From Marinobacter antarcticus (GTDB lineage Bacteria; Pseudomonadota; Gammaproteobacteria; Pseudomonadales; Oleiphilaceae): 64,000 bases of DNA. Below the pieces are notes generated by a model, which saw only the letters and a program-made list of their open reading frames with translations, was not told where the DNA came from and did no database searches. The translations under genes were made by a program, and so were the position numbers. Where the stretch lies: assembly GCF_900142385.1 (NCBI RefSeq), contig NZ_FRAQ01000001.1, positions 992,001 to 1,056,000 on the forward strand, in the 5' to 3' direction. Positions 39,178 to 48,844 of this stretch are shown here, in pieces. Each line of letters starts with the position of its first letter. Position 1 is the first letter of the stretch.

Positions 39178-40791
39178 CTATGGTTTTGCCTGAGCTACGG
39201 CGTGAACGGCCGGTAACTGGCCGGAAAGCATTTTCAGGAAGTGGCTGGTTAGGAGTTGGGCCTGGTCCACGCTGTTGCCAAGATCCTCGGATTCCTGCCG
39301 GGCACTTTCGCTGCTCCGCACGGACTCATCACCCAGCGTAAGCAGGCGGCCTACTTGTCGCTGTACCTGCAGGCTGAGGGCGGATTGCTCTTCCGTAGCG
39401 CCAGCCACTTCATGGGTGCAGCTTGTGATTATCTCGACGTCCTTGAGGGTAGACATAAGTGCCTTGCTGACCTCGCCTCCCATGAACGTGGCTTGCTTGC
39501 AGGCGCTGGCACCCCGGTCAATAACGTCTACAACGCTGTGGGTTTCGTTTTGCAAAGCGCCGATGATTTCTTCGATTTTCTGCGTTGACTCGTGGGTGCG
39601 CCGGGCCAGTCCGCGGACTTCATCGGCAACGACGGCGAAGCCGCGACCAGCATCACCCGCTCGCGCAGCCTCAATGGCCGCGTTGAGCGCCAGCAGGTTG
39701 GTCTGTTCCGCAATATCGGAAATCACATCCAGCACGAGACCGATCGCGTCACTTTTTTCCGATAGGGCGGTTATTCTCTCGTTGGCGGCGCAGAGCTGGT
39801 TTTGCAAACTGGACAGGTCGTCATTCATTACCTGCATCTGCTGCTGGCAGTGGCCGGCCGATTTGCTGGCGTCCATGGTTGCGTCATGGGTTCTGCTTGT
39901 CAGCTCGCTCACGCCTTTGACGCTGCGCGCCAGCTCATCAAACGCCTGGGTAATACTCTGGATATCCTCGCGCTGGCCGCGGATGCTGGCAACTGAATGC
40001 GAGACCCACTCAATCGTGCGTTGCTTGCTACCGTGCAGGTGTCCGACATTTGTGTGCATGCGGGCTGAAACCGCACGCAGGGTAGCGTTGCGTTTTTGTC
40101 GGTCGAACTCGATCCATGCGCTTTCATCACGGCGGCCGGTATAGATCCATGGCATGGCTGGGTGAGCGTCGCGACAGGCTGCCCTTGCACTTTGGACCAT
40201 CGGGTGTGTCAGCCATTGCAGAACCAGAAAAACCGCCAGTAACAGTACCTGAAGGAACGCCAGGCTTGGGGTGGGCAGGGCAGTCAGGCCAAGAGCCAGG
40301 AGCCCTGTTGCCAGTATTCCGTAAAGGCTGAGTAGCTTCCAGGGCAACGCCGGGCTGACGGCGAGAAACCGGCGTGGAATGTTGCCGCGATTCCAGGCGG
40401 CGTAAGCCATTTCGGCCCTCTTGATCTGGGCGCGATCGGGGAGTACGCGCACAGACTGGTATTCCACGATGCGGCCCTCGTTAAAGATGGGGGTTACGAA
40501 GGCATCTACCCAGTAGTGGTCACCGTTTTTACACCGGTTCTTGACGATCCCGCGCCACGACTCACCGCTTTTTATCGTCTGCCACAGATCCCCGAATGCT
40601 CCTGGCGGCATGTCCGGATGCCGTATGAAGTTATGGTGTTGGCCAATCAGTTCATCTGCGGTATAGCCCGAAACCTCGGAGAATGCCTCATTAGCAGCGG
40701 TAATCTTGCCTTTCAGGTCAGTTGTGGTGATGAGATTGAAGTGCTCGGGATAGGCCTGCTCGTGCTGGGTGACCGGTTCATTTTTGCGCAT
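39178..40791 (-). CDS. Aer-like PAS methyl-accepting chemotaxis protein
   Basis: A 537-residue energy/redox taxis receptor. An N-terminal PAS domain (about 15-125) has the Aer signature [65 protein letters not shown], which in Aer binds FAD. Two membrane helices (about 155-200) are followed by a short cytoplasmic signalling domain with the invariant hairpin tip [47 protein letters not shown]. No periplasmic sensor domain is present. AGGACA precedes the ATG. It is divergent from the PAS-GGDEF-EAL gene. Confidence 0.93.
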   Translation of the reverse strand: MRKNEPVTQHEQAYPEHFNLITTTDLKGKITAANEAFSEVSGYTADELIGQHHNFIRHPDMPPGAFGDLWQTIKSGESWRGIVKNRCKNGDHYWVDAFVTPIFNEGRIVEYQSVRVLPDRAQIKRAEMAYAAWNRGNIPRRFLAVSPALPWKLLSLYGILATGLLALGLTALPTPSLAFLQVLLLAVFLVLQWLTHPMVQSARAACRDAHPAMPWIYTGRRDESAWIEFDRQKRNATLRAVSARMHTNVGHLHGSKQRTIEWVSHSVASIRGQREDIQSITQAFDELARSVKGVSELTSRTHDATMDASKSAGHCQQQMQVMNDDLSSLQNQLCAANERITALSEKSDAIGLVLDVISDIAEQTNLLALNAAIEAARAGDAGRGFAVVADEVRGLARRTHESTQKIEEIIGALQNETHSVVDVIDRGASACKQATFMGGEVSKALMSTLKDVEIITSCTHEVAGATEEQSALSLQVQRQVGRLLTLGDESVRSSESARQESEDLGNSVDQAQLLTSHFLKMLSGQLPAVHAVAQAKP

Positions 40792-41076
40792 ACCGTGTCC
40801 TGCTTTGCTCTTATTGTTTTATCGTTGTCCGGGCTAGCGCTCTCGTGTATACGCCGATACCTGCGCACCGATAGATCAGGGTGTGTTCAGTGTGTAGTTA
40901 AAAACACGGCGGTGAATATCCATATAATGCAAATTGTGAGCGCCTGTTCATTTTTTTTATGATTTGCTTTCGCAAGTCTATTTTTGCGCGATGTGGATAG
41001 TCGAGAGCTGGTTTCGTTCTATGCTGATGATGCCTAACGCTATAAAGCAGGCTGGGATATCAGGAGTGGGTCATTC

Positions 41077-42753
41077 ATGCAGTTTGAGCAGCAACAAGAC
41101 TTCAGGGCTTTGGTCGATCAGTATCCACGCGCGATCATGATCGCCACAAAAGAGCCCAGAATTATCTATGTAAATCGCATGTTCCGGTCCGTTACCGGTT
41201 ACCAGTCAGATGAAGTTCTGGGAGAGCCACCTTCGATTCTGAGCTCCGGGCTGCACGTGCCGGAATTTTACCAGACCATGTGGCAGGCTTTGAGCAGCAA
41301 GGGGCGCTGGGAGGGGCTGATCTGGAACCGGAAAAGAAGCGGTGAGATCTACCCACAATGGCTCAGCATCTACCCGATGGAGTACGAAGGACGACAGGCA
41401 TATGTGGGCATGTTTATGGACGTGGGCGAGAGGACGGGTGCGGATGAGCGGCTGGCTTCACTTGCTTACTACGACCCTCTTACCGAGCTGCCCAATCGCT
41501 CATTGTTTCAGGAGTTTTTGAAAGCCCGCGTAAGCCAGTATTCACGTGAGGGAGCCCGTTTTGCAATCCTGTTTATTGATCTGGACTTTTTCAAGTCGGT
41601 CAATGATCTGCATGGGCATGAGTTTGGTGACGGTGCACTTCGACAGGCGGCACTTTGCATTCAGAGTGTTGTTCGCAAGGGTGATGTAGTGGCTCGGCTT
41701 TCAGGTGACGAGTTCGCGGTCATTATCGAATTGCCGGCGCGTGATGAGCTGGGTGAGGTCTGTCAGCGCATGATACAGGCTTTTCGTGCCCCGGTGATTA
41801 TCGGGCAGAGGGAGTATTTTCTCTCTGCATCTATCGGCGCAGCGGTTTATCCCTCGCATGGGAAGAGTGGGGCGGAGCTTTGGCAGAAGGCAGATCGTGC
41901 CATGTATGCGGCAAAACTGGCAGGCCGGGCGTGCTATCGCCTTTACAGCGAGGCGGACGACGAAAAAGGGCGTCTTGAACAGCAACTCTCGGAAGCCCTG
42001 ACGGCGTCTCTCAAAACCTCATCGGACGAGTTCCACGTAATGTACCAGCTCCAGTACGACCTCTGTTCAAGGCAGGCTGTGGGGATGGAGGCTTTGTTAC
42101 GCTGGGATCATCCGGAATTCGGTTCGGTATCGCCAGCCGACTTTGTACCCCTTGCAGAGCGTCGCGGCCAGATTCATGAAATGACCCAGCACTTGGTGCG
42201 CGGGATAATGGCAGATTTACGGGACGCTCCGCCGGTCTTGCCTGGACCGTTCCGCTTGGCTATCAACATTTCCGCTCGTCAGATTACGGATGCCCGTCTG
42301 CGCCAGGCTATCGGCCCTCTGTTTGCGCGTATTCGCGAGATTGGCTGGCTACCGGAAATCGAAATCACCGAAACTCATATTATGCATCTGTCCAGCCAAT
42401 GTCTGGAAATCCTCAGGGAGTTCCGGGATCAGGGCGTGGGGATAGCCATTGACGATTTCGGGACAGGCTACTCATCGCTGGCTTATCTGCAGAACCTGCC
42501 GGTACAGGTGCTCAAAATAGACCGGCAGTTTATCAGCCGCCTGGGCGCGAAGGACTCCGATTCAAGGATTGTGTCTGCCATTCTGGGGATTGCAGAGGCA
42601 CTGGAGCTGGAAGTCGTGGCCGAGGGTATCGAGACGCAGGCCCAATACCAGACGCTTTGCGAACTGGAGTGCCAGCGCGGCCAGGGGTTTCTGATGGCAA
42701 GGCCTCAGCCTTGGCAGCAGATAAAAAGAACAATAATTGATCCATGTCAATAA
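41077..42753 (+). CDS. PAS-GGDEF-EAL c-di-GMP signalling protein
   Basis: A 558-residue soluble protein. PAS domain about 10-120 (YVNRMFRSVTGYQSDEVLGEPPSIL). GGDEF domain about 130-290 with LFIDLDFFKSVNDLHGHEFGDGALRQ and signature SGDEF, a variant of GGDEF. EAL domain about 305-555 with all catalytic motifs: MEALLRW, INISARQ, EITETHI, IDDFGTGYSSL, LKIDRQFI, VVAEGIET and RGQGFLMARP. The EAL should hydrolyse c-di-GMP; the SGDEF site may be active, weak or a GTP-binding regulator. No membrane helix. AGGAG precedes the ATG by 11 bases. Confidence 0.93.
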   Translation: MQFEQQQDFRALVDQYPRAIMIATKEPRIIYVNRMFRSVTGYQSDEVLGEPPSILSSGLHVPEFYQTMWQALSSKGRWEGLIWNRKRSGEIYPQWLSIYPMEYEGRQAYVGMFMDVGERTGADERLASLAYYDPLTELPNRSLFQEFLKARVSQYSREGARFAILFIDLDFFKSVNDLHGHEFGDGALRQAALCIQSVVRKGDVVARLSGDEFAVIIELPARDELGEVCQRMIQAFRAPVIIGQREYFLSASIGAAVYPSHGKSGAELWQKADRAMYAAKLAGRACYRLYSEADDEKGRLEQQLSEALTASLKTSSDEFHVMYQLQYDLCSRQAVGMEALLRWDHPEFGSVSPADFVPLAERRGQIHEMTQHLVRGIMADLRDAPPVLPGPFRLAINISARQITDARLRQAIGPLFARIREIGWLPEIEITETHIMHLSSQCLEILREFRDQGVGIAIDDFGTGYSSLAYLQNLPVQVLKIDRQFISRLGAKDSDSRIVSAILGIAEALELEVVAEGIETQAQYQTLCELECQRGQGFLMARPQPWQQIKRTIIDPCQ

Positions 42754-42869
42754 ACAGTTCAGCTGGTGCCCGTGTACCGGGAATTTTGCAAGATATGGCC
42801 AAGGCGCTGAAGGCATTTGCTCTACATTGCCCTGAGTAGAGAATTCACAGCCTTTGAAACTTCAAGTAT

Positions 42870-43844
42870 ATGCCATATATAACAACAAAACCCGAGCTGG
42901 AAACCCACCTGCGCATACACTGCGCCCACCGAGACCTTTGGCTCCGAACCGTCAGGCTGGTTTCTGGTTGTGATATCAGCGGTTGCGAGCCGCATCAGTC
43001 GACAGGGCCAACAGGCTGTTTGTCCGAGCTCATAACGACAGCCGGTACTATCATTGGGCTGCATACTAGTCAGGGCGTAGATATTACACAGTGTAGGGCA
43101 CCCAATGAATTTCTGCTGTTCCCGACAGCCGGAGATGTATCTATCGCGTCATCAGACGGCATCTGGCGAGCGGTTGATATGCCGCTTCAGGTGGGTGCCG
43201 GAAACATCTTTAACCTCAGGCTGGCTGAGAATAGTCGCGTGGTTATTCTCGGTCCTTTGGGCAAGCAGCCCTCAGTAAATTCATCATTCGAGCGCTTGCC
43301 AGAGCTGACTGGCCTTATTAAAGGTTATCTCGACAATATTCGGTTCTATATCGATGAAGCCCATGCCTTAGCTCTAACCGGAGACTTGTTTGATCAGCTG
43401 GCTGATTATCAGGCTGGGTGCCTGGCGCCTTCTGCATCGGAGCTGGCAACTCCCGATCGTCGCCTGATAAGGACGATCGAAAAAATTGAGCAGGATTCGG
43501 GGTGGGAGTTTAATTTGCAGGAGCTTGCCAGCCATTCTGGTGCCAGTGAGCGTAACGTTTACTATCTGATGAAGCACAATACCGGAATGACACCCTACCG
43601 TTTCTACCAGCGCCAGCGCCTGATCCGTGTGCGTCGCAGGCTCGTGGATTGCAGAGAGGGCGAACCTCATATTTCACGATATGCTGCTGATGAAGGTTTC
43701 TCCCATCTTGGCCGGTTTTCCGCTTTGTATCGGGAGCATTTTGGCGAGCTGCCGAGTGAGACGGTTCGGTGGCGGCAGCGCGTACTTGAAATCGATGCTG
43801 GTGCTGGCCAGCCACCCAGAGATGTGGAATTGGTTCCTGGCTGA
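42870..43844 (+). CDS. AraC-family transcriptional regulator
   Basis: A 324-residue regulator. The N-terminal 210 residues are a ligand-binding region of the AraC-binding-like type without clear identity. The C-terminal DNA-binding domain has two helix-turn-helix motifs: FNLQELASHSGASERNVYYLMKHNTGMTPYRFYQRQRL and ISRYAADEGFSHLGRFSALYREHFGELPSETVRWR. It is convergent with the RND pump operon, and separated from it by a terminator; whether it controls the pump is not shown. No obvious ribosome binding site precedes the ATG. Confidence 0.88.
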   Translation: MPYITTKPELETHLRIHCAHRDLWLRTVRLVSGCDISGCEPHQSTGPTGCLSELITTAGTIIGLHTSQGVDITQCRAPNEFLLFPTAGDVSIASSDGIWRAVDMPLQVGAGNIFNLRLAENSRVVILGPLGKQPSVNSSFERLPELTGLIKGYLDNIRFYIDEAHALALTGDLFDQLADYQAGCLAPSASELATPDRRLIRTIEKIEQDSGWEFNLQELASHSGASERNVYYLMKHNTGMTPYRFYQRQRLIRVRRRLVDCREGEPHISRYAADEGFSHLGRFSALYREHFGELPSETVRWRQRVLEIDAGAGQPPRDVELVPG

Positions 43845-43857
43845 CAGCCAATAAAAA

Positions 43858-43887
43858 AACCCGGCTCACCATAAAGCGAGCCGGGTT
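43858..43887 (-). terminator. Intrinsic terminator of the RND pump operon
   Basis: AACCCGGCTC (43858-43867) and GAGCCGGGTT (43878-43887) form a perfect 10-pair stem with a 10-base loop. Read on the minus strand it is followed by a run of seven Ts, a strong terminator for the pump operon. It may also slow transcripts from the AraC gene on the plus strand. Confidence 0.85.
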
Positions 43888-43908
43888 CTGAGGTTTACCG
43901 GTTATCCG

Positions 43909-46900
43909 TTATGAGTTCACGGGTACCGGTTTTGAGGCCTCAATTTGCTCTCCTTTTTCTGCGTTGTGATCGCGGGCCAGCAAAATATAGAATGCCGGCA
44001 GTACGAAGACGGTGAACAGGGTGCCAATGCCCAGGCCGGCACTGATAGTCAGGCCAATAGCAAAGCGGCTTTCTGCACCCGGGCCAGCTGCGAGGAGCAG
44101 CGGCACCATGGCAAAGATCAGCGCCAGTGACGTCATTATGATCGGCCGTAGACGAATGGCGGCGGCCTCAATAACGGCTTCCACTTTATTCATGCCTTTG
44201 TTTTTCTGTAGCTGGTTTGCAAACTCCACGATCAGTATACCGTTCTTGGATACAACCCCGATCAGTGTAATCAGACCTACCTGCGTATAGATGTTCATGG
44301 TTGCAAAGCCGAGCACGATAAACGCCATTGCACCGGCCACCGACATGGGAACCGAAATCAGAATGATAAACGGATCACGCCAGCTTTCGAACTGAGCTGC
44401 CAGTACCAGATAGATAACCAGCAAAGACAGGAAAAAGGTGACGATCAAGGCGCTGCCCTGGTTTGCCAGCTGTCGGCTCTGCCCGGTGTAATCGAAGGTG
44501 AAGCCCTGCGGGAATACCTCGTCTGCGGTCTGCCCCATGAAGTCCATGGCCGTCCCCGCCGCTACACCCGGCATAACCACCCCTTGCAGGGTGAGGGAGT
44601 TCTGCTGGTTGAACTGTGTGCGGCTGGAGGGTTCCACATCGTGAGCAAAGCTTACGACGCTGCCTAGCGGCACCAGTGTACCTCTGCCTGTGCGGATGTA
44701 GTAATTGTTCAACGCCTGCTCATCCAGCCGGAACTTCTGATCCACCTGTGGGATTACCTGATAGGAACGGCCTTCCATGCTGAAGCGGTTGATGTACCCG
44801 CCGCCGAGCATGCTGGAAAGCGACTGTCCCACATCCTGCATGGAGAGTCCGAGATCGGCAACCCGGTCACGATCTACCTTGATGCGTGTAACCGGGCGGT
44901 CGAAGTTGATGGATTTCTGCAAGAACATGAAGTTACCGCTGCCCATCGCCTTGCCCAGCAATTCATCGGCCACCTGATCTAGCTGCTCGTAGCTGTTCCC
45001 CGTAGTGATCACGAACTGGAACGGTAGACCACCCCCTGAACCGGGAAGGGAAGGCCGCGGGAATACCGCTGTCTGCAGACCGGTTACGTTCTTGAGCTCC
45101 GCATCCAGCAGGGGCTGAGCCTCAAACTGGGTAATCTCCCGCTTACTCCAGGGTGCCATTTTGAAACCGCCGAATACGGCGTTGGGAGCGGTGATGCCGA
45201 CGATCATGAAATCTTCGGCATAGCCAGGTACAGAGGCTATACGTTCCTGAACTTCGTCCCCATGCTCCAGAAGGTAATCCAGCGTAGACGTCTGTGGTCC
45301 AAGGCCCTGATAAAACAGAATGCCCTGATCTTCTGTAGGCGCCAGTTCGCTCTGGCTCATCATCGCCATAAAGTAGATGGAGCCCAGTACGACGAGCGCA
45401 AAAAATACCACCACGGACTTGGTTTGCATCAGTGAGCCGAGCGCGGTTTTATAGCCCGAAGCAATGCCGCTGAACGTGCGCTCTACCAAGCTCTCGAATT
45501 TGCCCGGGTTACCATGGGGTTTGAGAACCTTGGCAGACAGCATTGGCGAAAGCGTAAGTGCAACAATGCCCGAGATCACCACTGTGCCCGCCAGAGTAAA
45601 TGCAAATTCGGTAAACAGGGAGCCAACCAGCCCGCCCATAAACCCGATAGGTGCATAGACCGCCACCAGCGTTGTGGTCATGGCAATAATCGGCACCGCC
45701 ATCTCACGTGCGCCGTGCAACGCTGCATCAATCCGCGATTCGCCTTGCTCAATGTGTCGGTGTACGTTTTCCACCATGATGATGGCATCGTCTACCACCA
45801 ACCCTATGGCCAATACCATGGATAGCAGCGTAAGCAGGTTCAGGGAGAACCCGAACATCAGCATGATGAAGGCACCGCCGATCAGTGATAGCGGAACCGC
45901 AATAGAGGGCACAATGGAAGCTCGTATCGAGCCCAGGCAAAGGAACACCACCACGAGCACGATACCCATAGCTTCAAGCAGGGTGAAGATAACCTCATTT
46001 ATGGAGTCCTCAATAAAGTCTGAGGCATCGTAGGCAAGCCGAACGTTCAGATCGCCCGGCAGCTGGCTTTCGATATCCGGAAGATCGCCTTTGACCAAGC
46101 CTGCTACCGTGAGCGGGTTAGCTCCGGGTGCCAGTTCGATCGCGACATAAGTCGCTGGCAGGCCTTTGTAAAGCGCCAGCGCGCTGTAGGTTTCTGACCC
46201 CAGTTCCACGCGGGCAATATCCTTGAGCCGGATCTGGGTTCCGTCAGCCTGCTTGACCACAAGGTTGCGGAACTCGTCGGGGTCCGCTACATCGGTATCA
46301 CTGGTCATGCTGATTTCTGTGTAGGCACCTTTGGTATTCCCGACAGCAGCCTGATAGTTGTTGGCGCGCAGCTTGGCCACCACTTCCGTAGGCGTCATAT
46401 CGACCGCGGCCAGGCGCTCCGGGTCCAGCCAGACCCGCAATGCAAATTTACGACCAAGCAACTGTGCTTTACCAACTCCGGACAAAGCCTGAAGCCTTGG
46501 CTGCACTACTCGGGTCAGGTAGTCAGTAATTTGTGGGACGGCCATTTCGCTGCTGTAAAAGGCGATATACATCAGCGCTGTGGAGTCACCTGTGGTGGAG
46601 GTGATAACTGGATCCTGAGCTTCCGCCGGGAGCACGTTACGCTGGCTGGCGACTTTTGCCTGGATTTCGGCCAGTGCGGCGTTAGCGTCGTAGTTCAATA
46701 TCATCTTGGCTTCAATGGTCGACGTGCCCTGGGAACTCGTAGAGGTCAGGTAGTCGATGCCGCTGGCTTCGGCAATAGCCTGTTGCAGAGGCGTCGTGAT
46801 AAAGCCTTTGATCAAATCCGAGCTGGCTCCGGGATAGGCCGTTGTGACCGTAACCGTGGTGCTTTCAAGCTCCGGATATTGCCGGATTTCCATTTCCATT

Positions 46901-46986
46901 GCGGCCCGGGCACCGAGCAACAGAATAAGAAGGCTGACCACCGTCGCCAGTACGGGACGATGGACGAAAATGTCGGTGAATCGCAT
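43909..46986 (-). CDS. RND efflux pump inner-membrane transporter (HAE1 type)
   Basis: A 1025-residue proton-driven multidrug exporter of the AcrB/MexB superfamily. It begins MRFTDIFVHRPVLATVVSLLILLLGARAAMEMEIRQYPELESTTVTVTTAYPGAS, and the proton-relay Asp pair is in IGLVVDDAIIMVENVHRHIE (near residue 400). Twelve membrane segments and two periplasmic loops are expected. The gene overlaps the adaptor gene by one base (TAATG). No outer-membrane factor is encoded nearby, so the pump probably borrows a TolC-like channel. Substrates cannot be inferred. Confidence 0.95.
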   Translation of the reverse strand: MRFTDIFVHRPVLATVVSLLILLLGARAAMEMEIRQYPELESTTVTVTTAYPGASSDLIKGFITTPLQQAIAEASGIDYLTSTSSQGTSTIEAKMILNYDANAALAEIQAKVASQRNVLPAEAQDPVITSTTGDSTALMYIAFYSSEMAVPQITDYLTRVVQPRLQALSGVGKAQLLGRKFALRVWLDPERLAAVDMTPTEVVAKLRANNYQAAVGNTKGAYTEISMTSDTDVADPDEFRNLVVKQADGTQIRLKDIARVELGSETYSALALYKGLPATYVAIELAPGANPLTVAGLVKGDLPDIESQLPGDLNVRLAYDASDFIEDSINEVIFTLLEAMGIVLVVVFLCLGSIRASIVPSIAVPLSLIGGAFIMLMFGFSLNLLTLLSMVLAIGLVVDDAIIMVENVHRHIEQGESRIDAALHGAREMAVPIIAMTTTLVAVYAPIGFMGGLVGSLFTEFAFTLAGTVVISGIVALTLSPMLSAKVLKPHGNPGKFESLVERTFSGIASGYKTALGSLMQTKSVVVFFALVVLGSIYFMAMMSQSELAPTEDQGILFYQGLGPQTSTLDYLLEHGDEVQERIASVPGYAEDFMIVGITAPNAVFGGFKMAPWSKREITQFEAQPLLDAELKNVTGLQTAVFPRPSLPGSGGGLPFQFVITTGNSYEQLDQVADELLGKAMGSGNFMFLQKSINFDRPVTRIKVDRDRVADLGLSMQDVGQSLSSMLGGGYINRFSMEGRSYQVIPQVDQKFRLDEQALNNYYIRTGRGTLVPLGSVVSFAHDVEPSSRTQFNQQNSLTLQGVVMPGVAAGTAMDFMGQTADEVFPQGFTFDYTGQSRQLANQGSALIVTFFLSLLVIYLVLAAQFESWRDPFIILISVPMSVAGAMAFIVLGFATMNIYTQVGLITLIGVVSKNGILIVEFANQLQKNKGMNKVEAVIEAAAIRLRPIIMTSLALIFAMVPLLLAAGPGAESRFAIGLTISAGLGIGTLFTVFVLPAFYILLARDHNAEKGEQIEASKPVPVNS

Positions 46987-48089
46987 TACTCAGATGCCCC
47001 CTGCGGCTGCGCTTCCTCTTCCTGAATCTTGACCTTCTGGCCGGCACGGAGTCTCAGCAGTCCTTTGGAAACCACTTTCTCGCCTGCTTCAAGGCCGGAG
47101 AGAACAGCAACCCGCTTGTCTCGAGTGGGGCCAGCGGTGATGGTGCGGCGATTTACAACCAGGTCACCCTGGTCGTTTTCCTCGATGGCAAATACGAAAT
47201 CGCCGTAGGTGTTATATGAAATAGCGGTGCGGGGAATGGTAACAACTTCGTTATCTTTCGGCTTTTTGGTCAGTATGGTTGCAAACATACCAGGCCGCAG
47301 GAGACCCTCCGGGTTATCCAGGGTAGCGCGAACGCGCACGGTGCGGGTTTCCGGATTTACGGACGTGTTGATGGCGCTGACCTTGCCTTCAAACTCCTGC
47401 TTGGGGACGGCTGCAACCGTAGCAACTACCGAATAGTCCCGGGCAACGTCTTGCAGATTCTTCTCAGACAGGGTGTAGTCTACGTAGATCGGGTTGAGCA
47501 TATTGATTTCAACGATCGGCGTGCCGGTGGCAATGTACTCCCCCTGATCTACCATACGAATACCCAGGTTGCCGTCAAACGGGGCGCGGATTACTTTCTT
47601 GCTCAGTTGAGCGTCTGCTTCATTGACACGGGCACGTGCGGCGTCGAAGTTCGCCTTGGATTCGTCATACTGGGATTGGGATACAGCACGCCTTGGCAAC
47701 AGGTCGGAGATGCGCTTGAATTCCTGTTCTGCCAGCTGGGCCTCCGCCCGGCGGGTGCGCACAGCGGCCTCATCAATTGCAGTATTCAGGCGGATGAGTA
47801 TGTCGCCCTGTTTGACGGTGTCACCGGATTCAAAGTTAATGCTTTCAATAACACCGGGAACCTCGTTGGCCACCTCAATGCCGTTGATTGCTTTGATGCT
47901 GCCTACAGCTTTGATAGAAGGTGTCCAGCTCTCCGTGCGGGCTTCGGTGGCAGATATTTGCGCCGGCGGTTGGGGTTGGGACATCTGTTCTTCCATTTGC
48001 CCGAACTGGTAAAATTTGTAGCCGAAGATGCCGCCAAGCACCACGCCGAGGAAAATAATTGCGATCAGGAAGCGGGAAGCAGTGCGCAT
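46986..48089 (-). CDS. RND efflux periplasmic adaptor (membrane fusion protein)
   Basis: A 367-residue adaptor, first gene of the pump operon. An N-terminal membrane anchor (FLIAIIFLGVVLGGIFGYKFYQF) precedes a lipoyl-like half (GVIESINFESGDTVKQGDILIRLN), a coiled-coil hairpin (about 105-165) and KVIRAPFDGNLGIRMVDQGEYIATGTPIVEI, then beta-barrel domain. The anchor is a helix rather than a lipobox. Coupled to the transporter gene. Confidence 0.93.
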   Translation of the reverse strand: MRTASRFLIAIIFLGVVLGGIFGYKFYQFGQMEEQMSQPQPPAQISATEARTESWTPSIKAVGSIKAINGIEVANEVPGVIESINFESGDTVKQGDILIRLNTAIDEAAVRTRRAEAQLAEQEFKRISDLLPRRAVSQSQYDESKANFDAARARVNEADAQLSKKVIRAPFDGNLGIRMVDQGEYIATGTPIVEINMLNPIYVDYTLSEKNLQDVARDYSVVATVAAVPKQEFEGKVSAINTSVNPETRTVRVRATLDNPEGLLRPGMFATILTKKPKDNEVVTIPRTAISYNTYGDFVFAIEENDQGDLVVNRRTITAGPTRDKRVAVLSGLEAGEKVVSKGLLRLRAGQKVKIQEEEAQPQGASE

Positions 48090-48343
48090 AGTTCAGGTCC
48101 TGGAAATCTCTGTCTGGTCCGGAGTTTGCGTTGAGCAGGAGGGAAAACAGATTTATTGTGTTTCCTTGCCGGGTCGGTGCATAACAACAGACTGTTTGGA
48201 TGCCGAAATTATTGAGCAACGACAAAACATAGCATCCTACAAAATTCAGGGTGCCGTTGTCACCGGTTTGTAGGTATATGTGGCTAGCATTATCCTTGGC
48301 TCAGGTGCCAGAATTACGATCTTACATCATTAAAGGATCAACC
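48090..48343. promoter_or_regulatory. Divergent region between RND adaptor and J-domain gene
   Basis: A 254-base gap that must contain the pump operon promoter (minus) and the promoter for the membrane J-domain gene (plus). It is A/T-richer than its flanks between 48140 and 48250. I see no strong palindrome of TetR or MarR type. The ribosome binding site AAAGGA lies before 48344. Confidence 0.35.
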
Positions 48344-48841
48344 ATGCAGTGGATACTGGGAATCGCGTTGGCGGCAGCCGTCTTTGTGGTTCTGAAGCAA
48401 TGGGGCGGATTGACGGCAGAAAAAAAGAAGGCTGCCACCTGGAAAGCCGTTCTCGTTGTTGGTGGTGCCTTGCTGGTGTTCATGGTTCTTACCGGCCGAG
48501 TGCATGTGCTGACAGCGGCTGTCGCTGCATTGCTTCCGCTGTTGCGCAAGTTGCCGGAGATTGTCCGGTTTGTGCCGGGGCTGAATCGCTTCTTTTCGGG
48601 CGCTGGTGGCCCCAGTCAAGGGGCGGGAGAGCAGCAGAGGGCTAGTCAGGCGCAGAGCAGTGACATGTCCGAGCGTGAGGCCATTGAAATACTGGGCGTT
48701 ACCGAGGATTGCTCGAGAGAAGTCGTTGTTATGGCCCACCGTCGCCTGATGCAGAAACTGCACCCGGATCGGGGCGGGAGCGATTATCTCGCTGCAAAGA
48801 TCAACGAAGCCAAAAGCATATTGCTGCGCAACAAGGTTTAA
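48344..48841 (+). CDS. Membrane-anchored J-domain protein (Pam18/DjlC-like)
   Basis: A 165-residue protein with two N-terminal hydrophobic helices ([18 protein letters not shown] and [17 protein letters not shown]), a glycine/glutamine-rich linker and a C-terminal J-like domain [53 protein letters not shown] with the HPD motif. The layout resembles mitochondrial Pam18/TIM14 and bacterial homologues. A role with an Hsp70 partner at the membrane is inference. The ATG at 48344 has AAAGGA upstream; an upstream reading from 48251 lacks support. Confidence 0.82.
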   Translation: MQWILGIALAAAVFVVLKQWGGLTAEKKKAATWKAVLVVGGALLVFMVLTGRVHVLTAAVAALLPLLRKLPEIVRFVPGLNRFFSGAGGPSQGAGEQQRASQAQSSDMSEREAIEILGVTEDCSREVVVMAHRRLMQKLHPDRGGSDYLAAKINEAKSILLRNKV

Positions 48842-48844
48842 GCT

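Noticed and set aside
39275..40144. A 289-codon plus-strand frame
   Set aside because: Antisense to the chemotaxis receptor gene; Ser/Arg/Ala-rich translation of low information.
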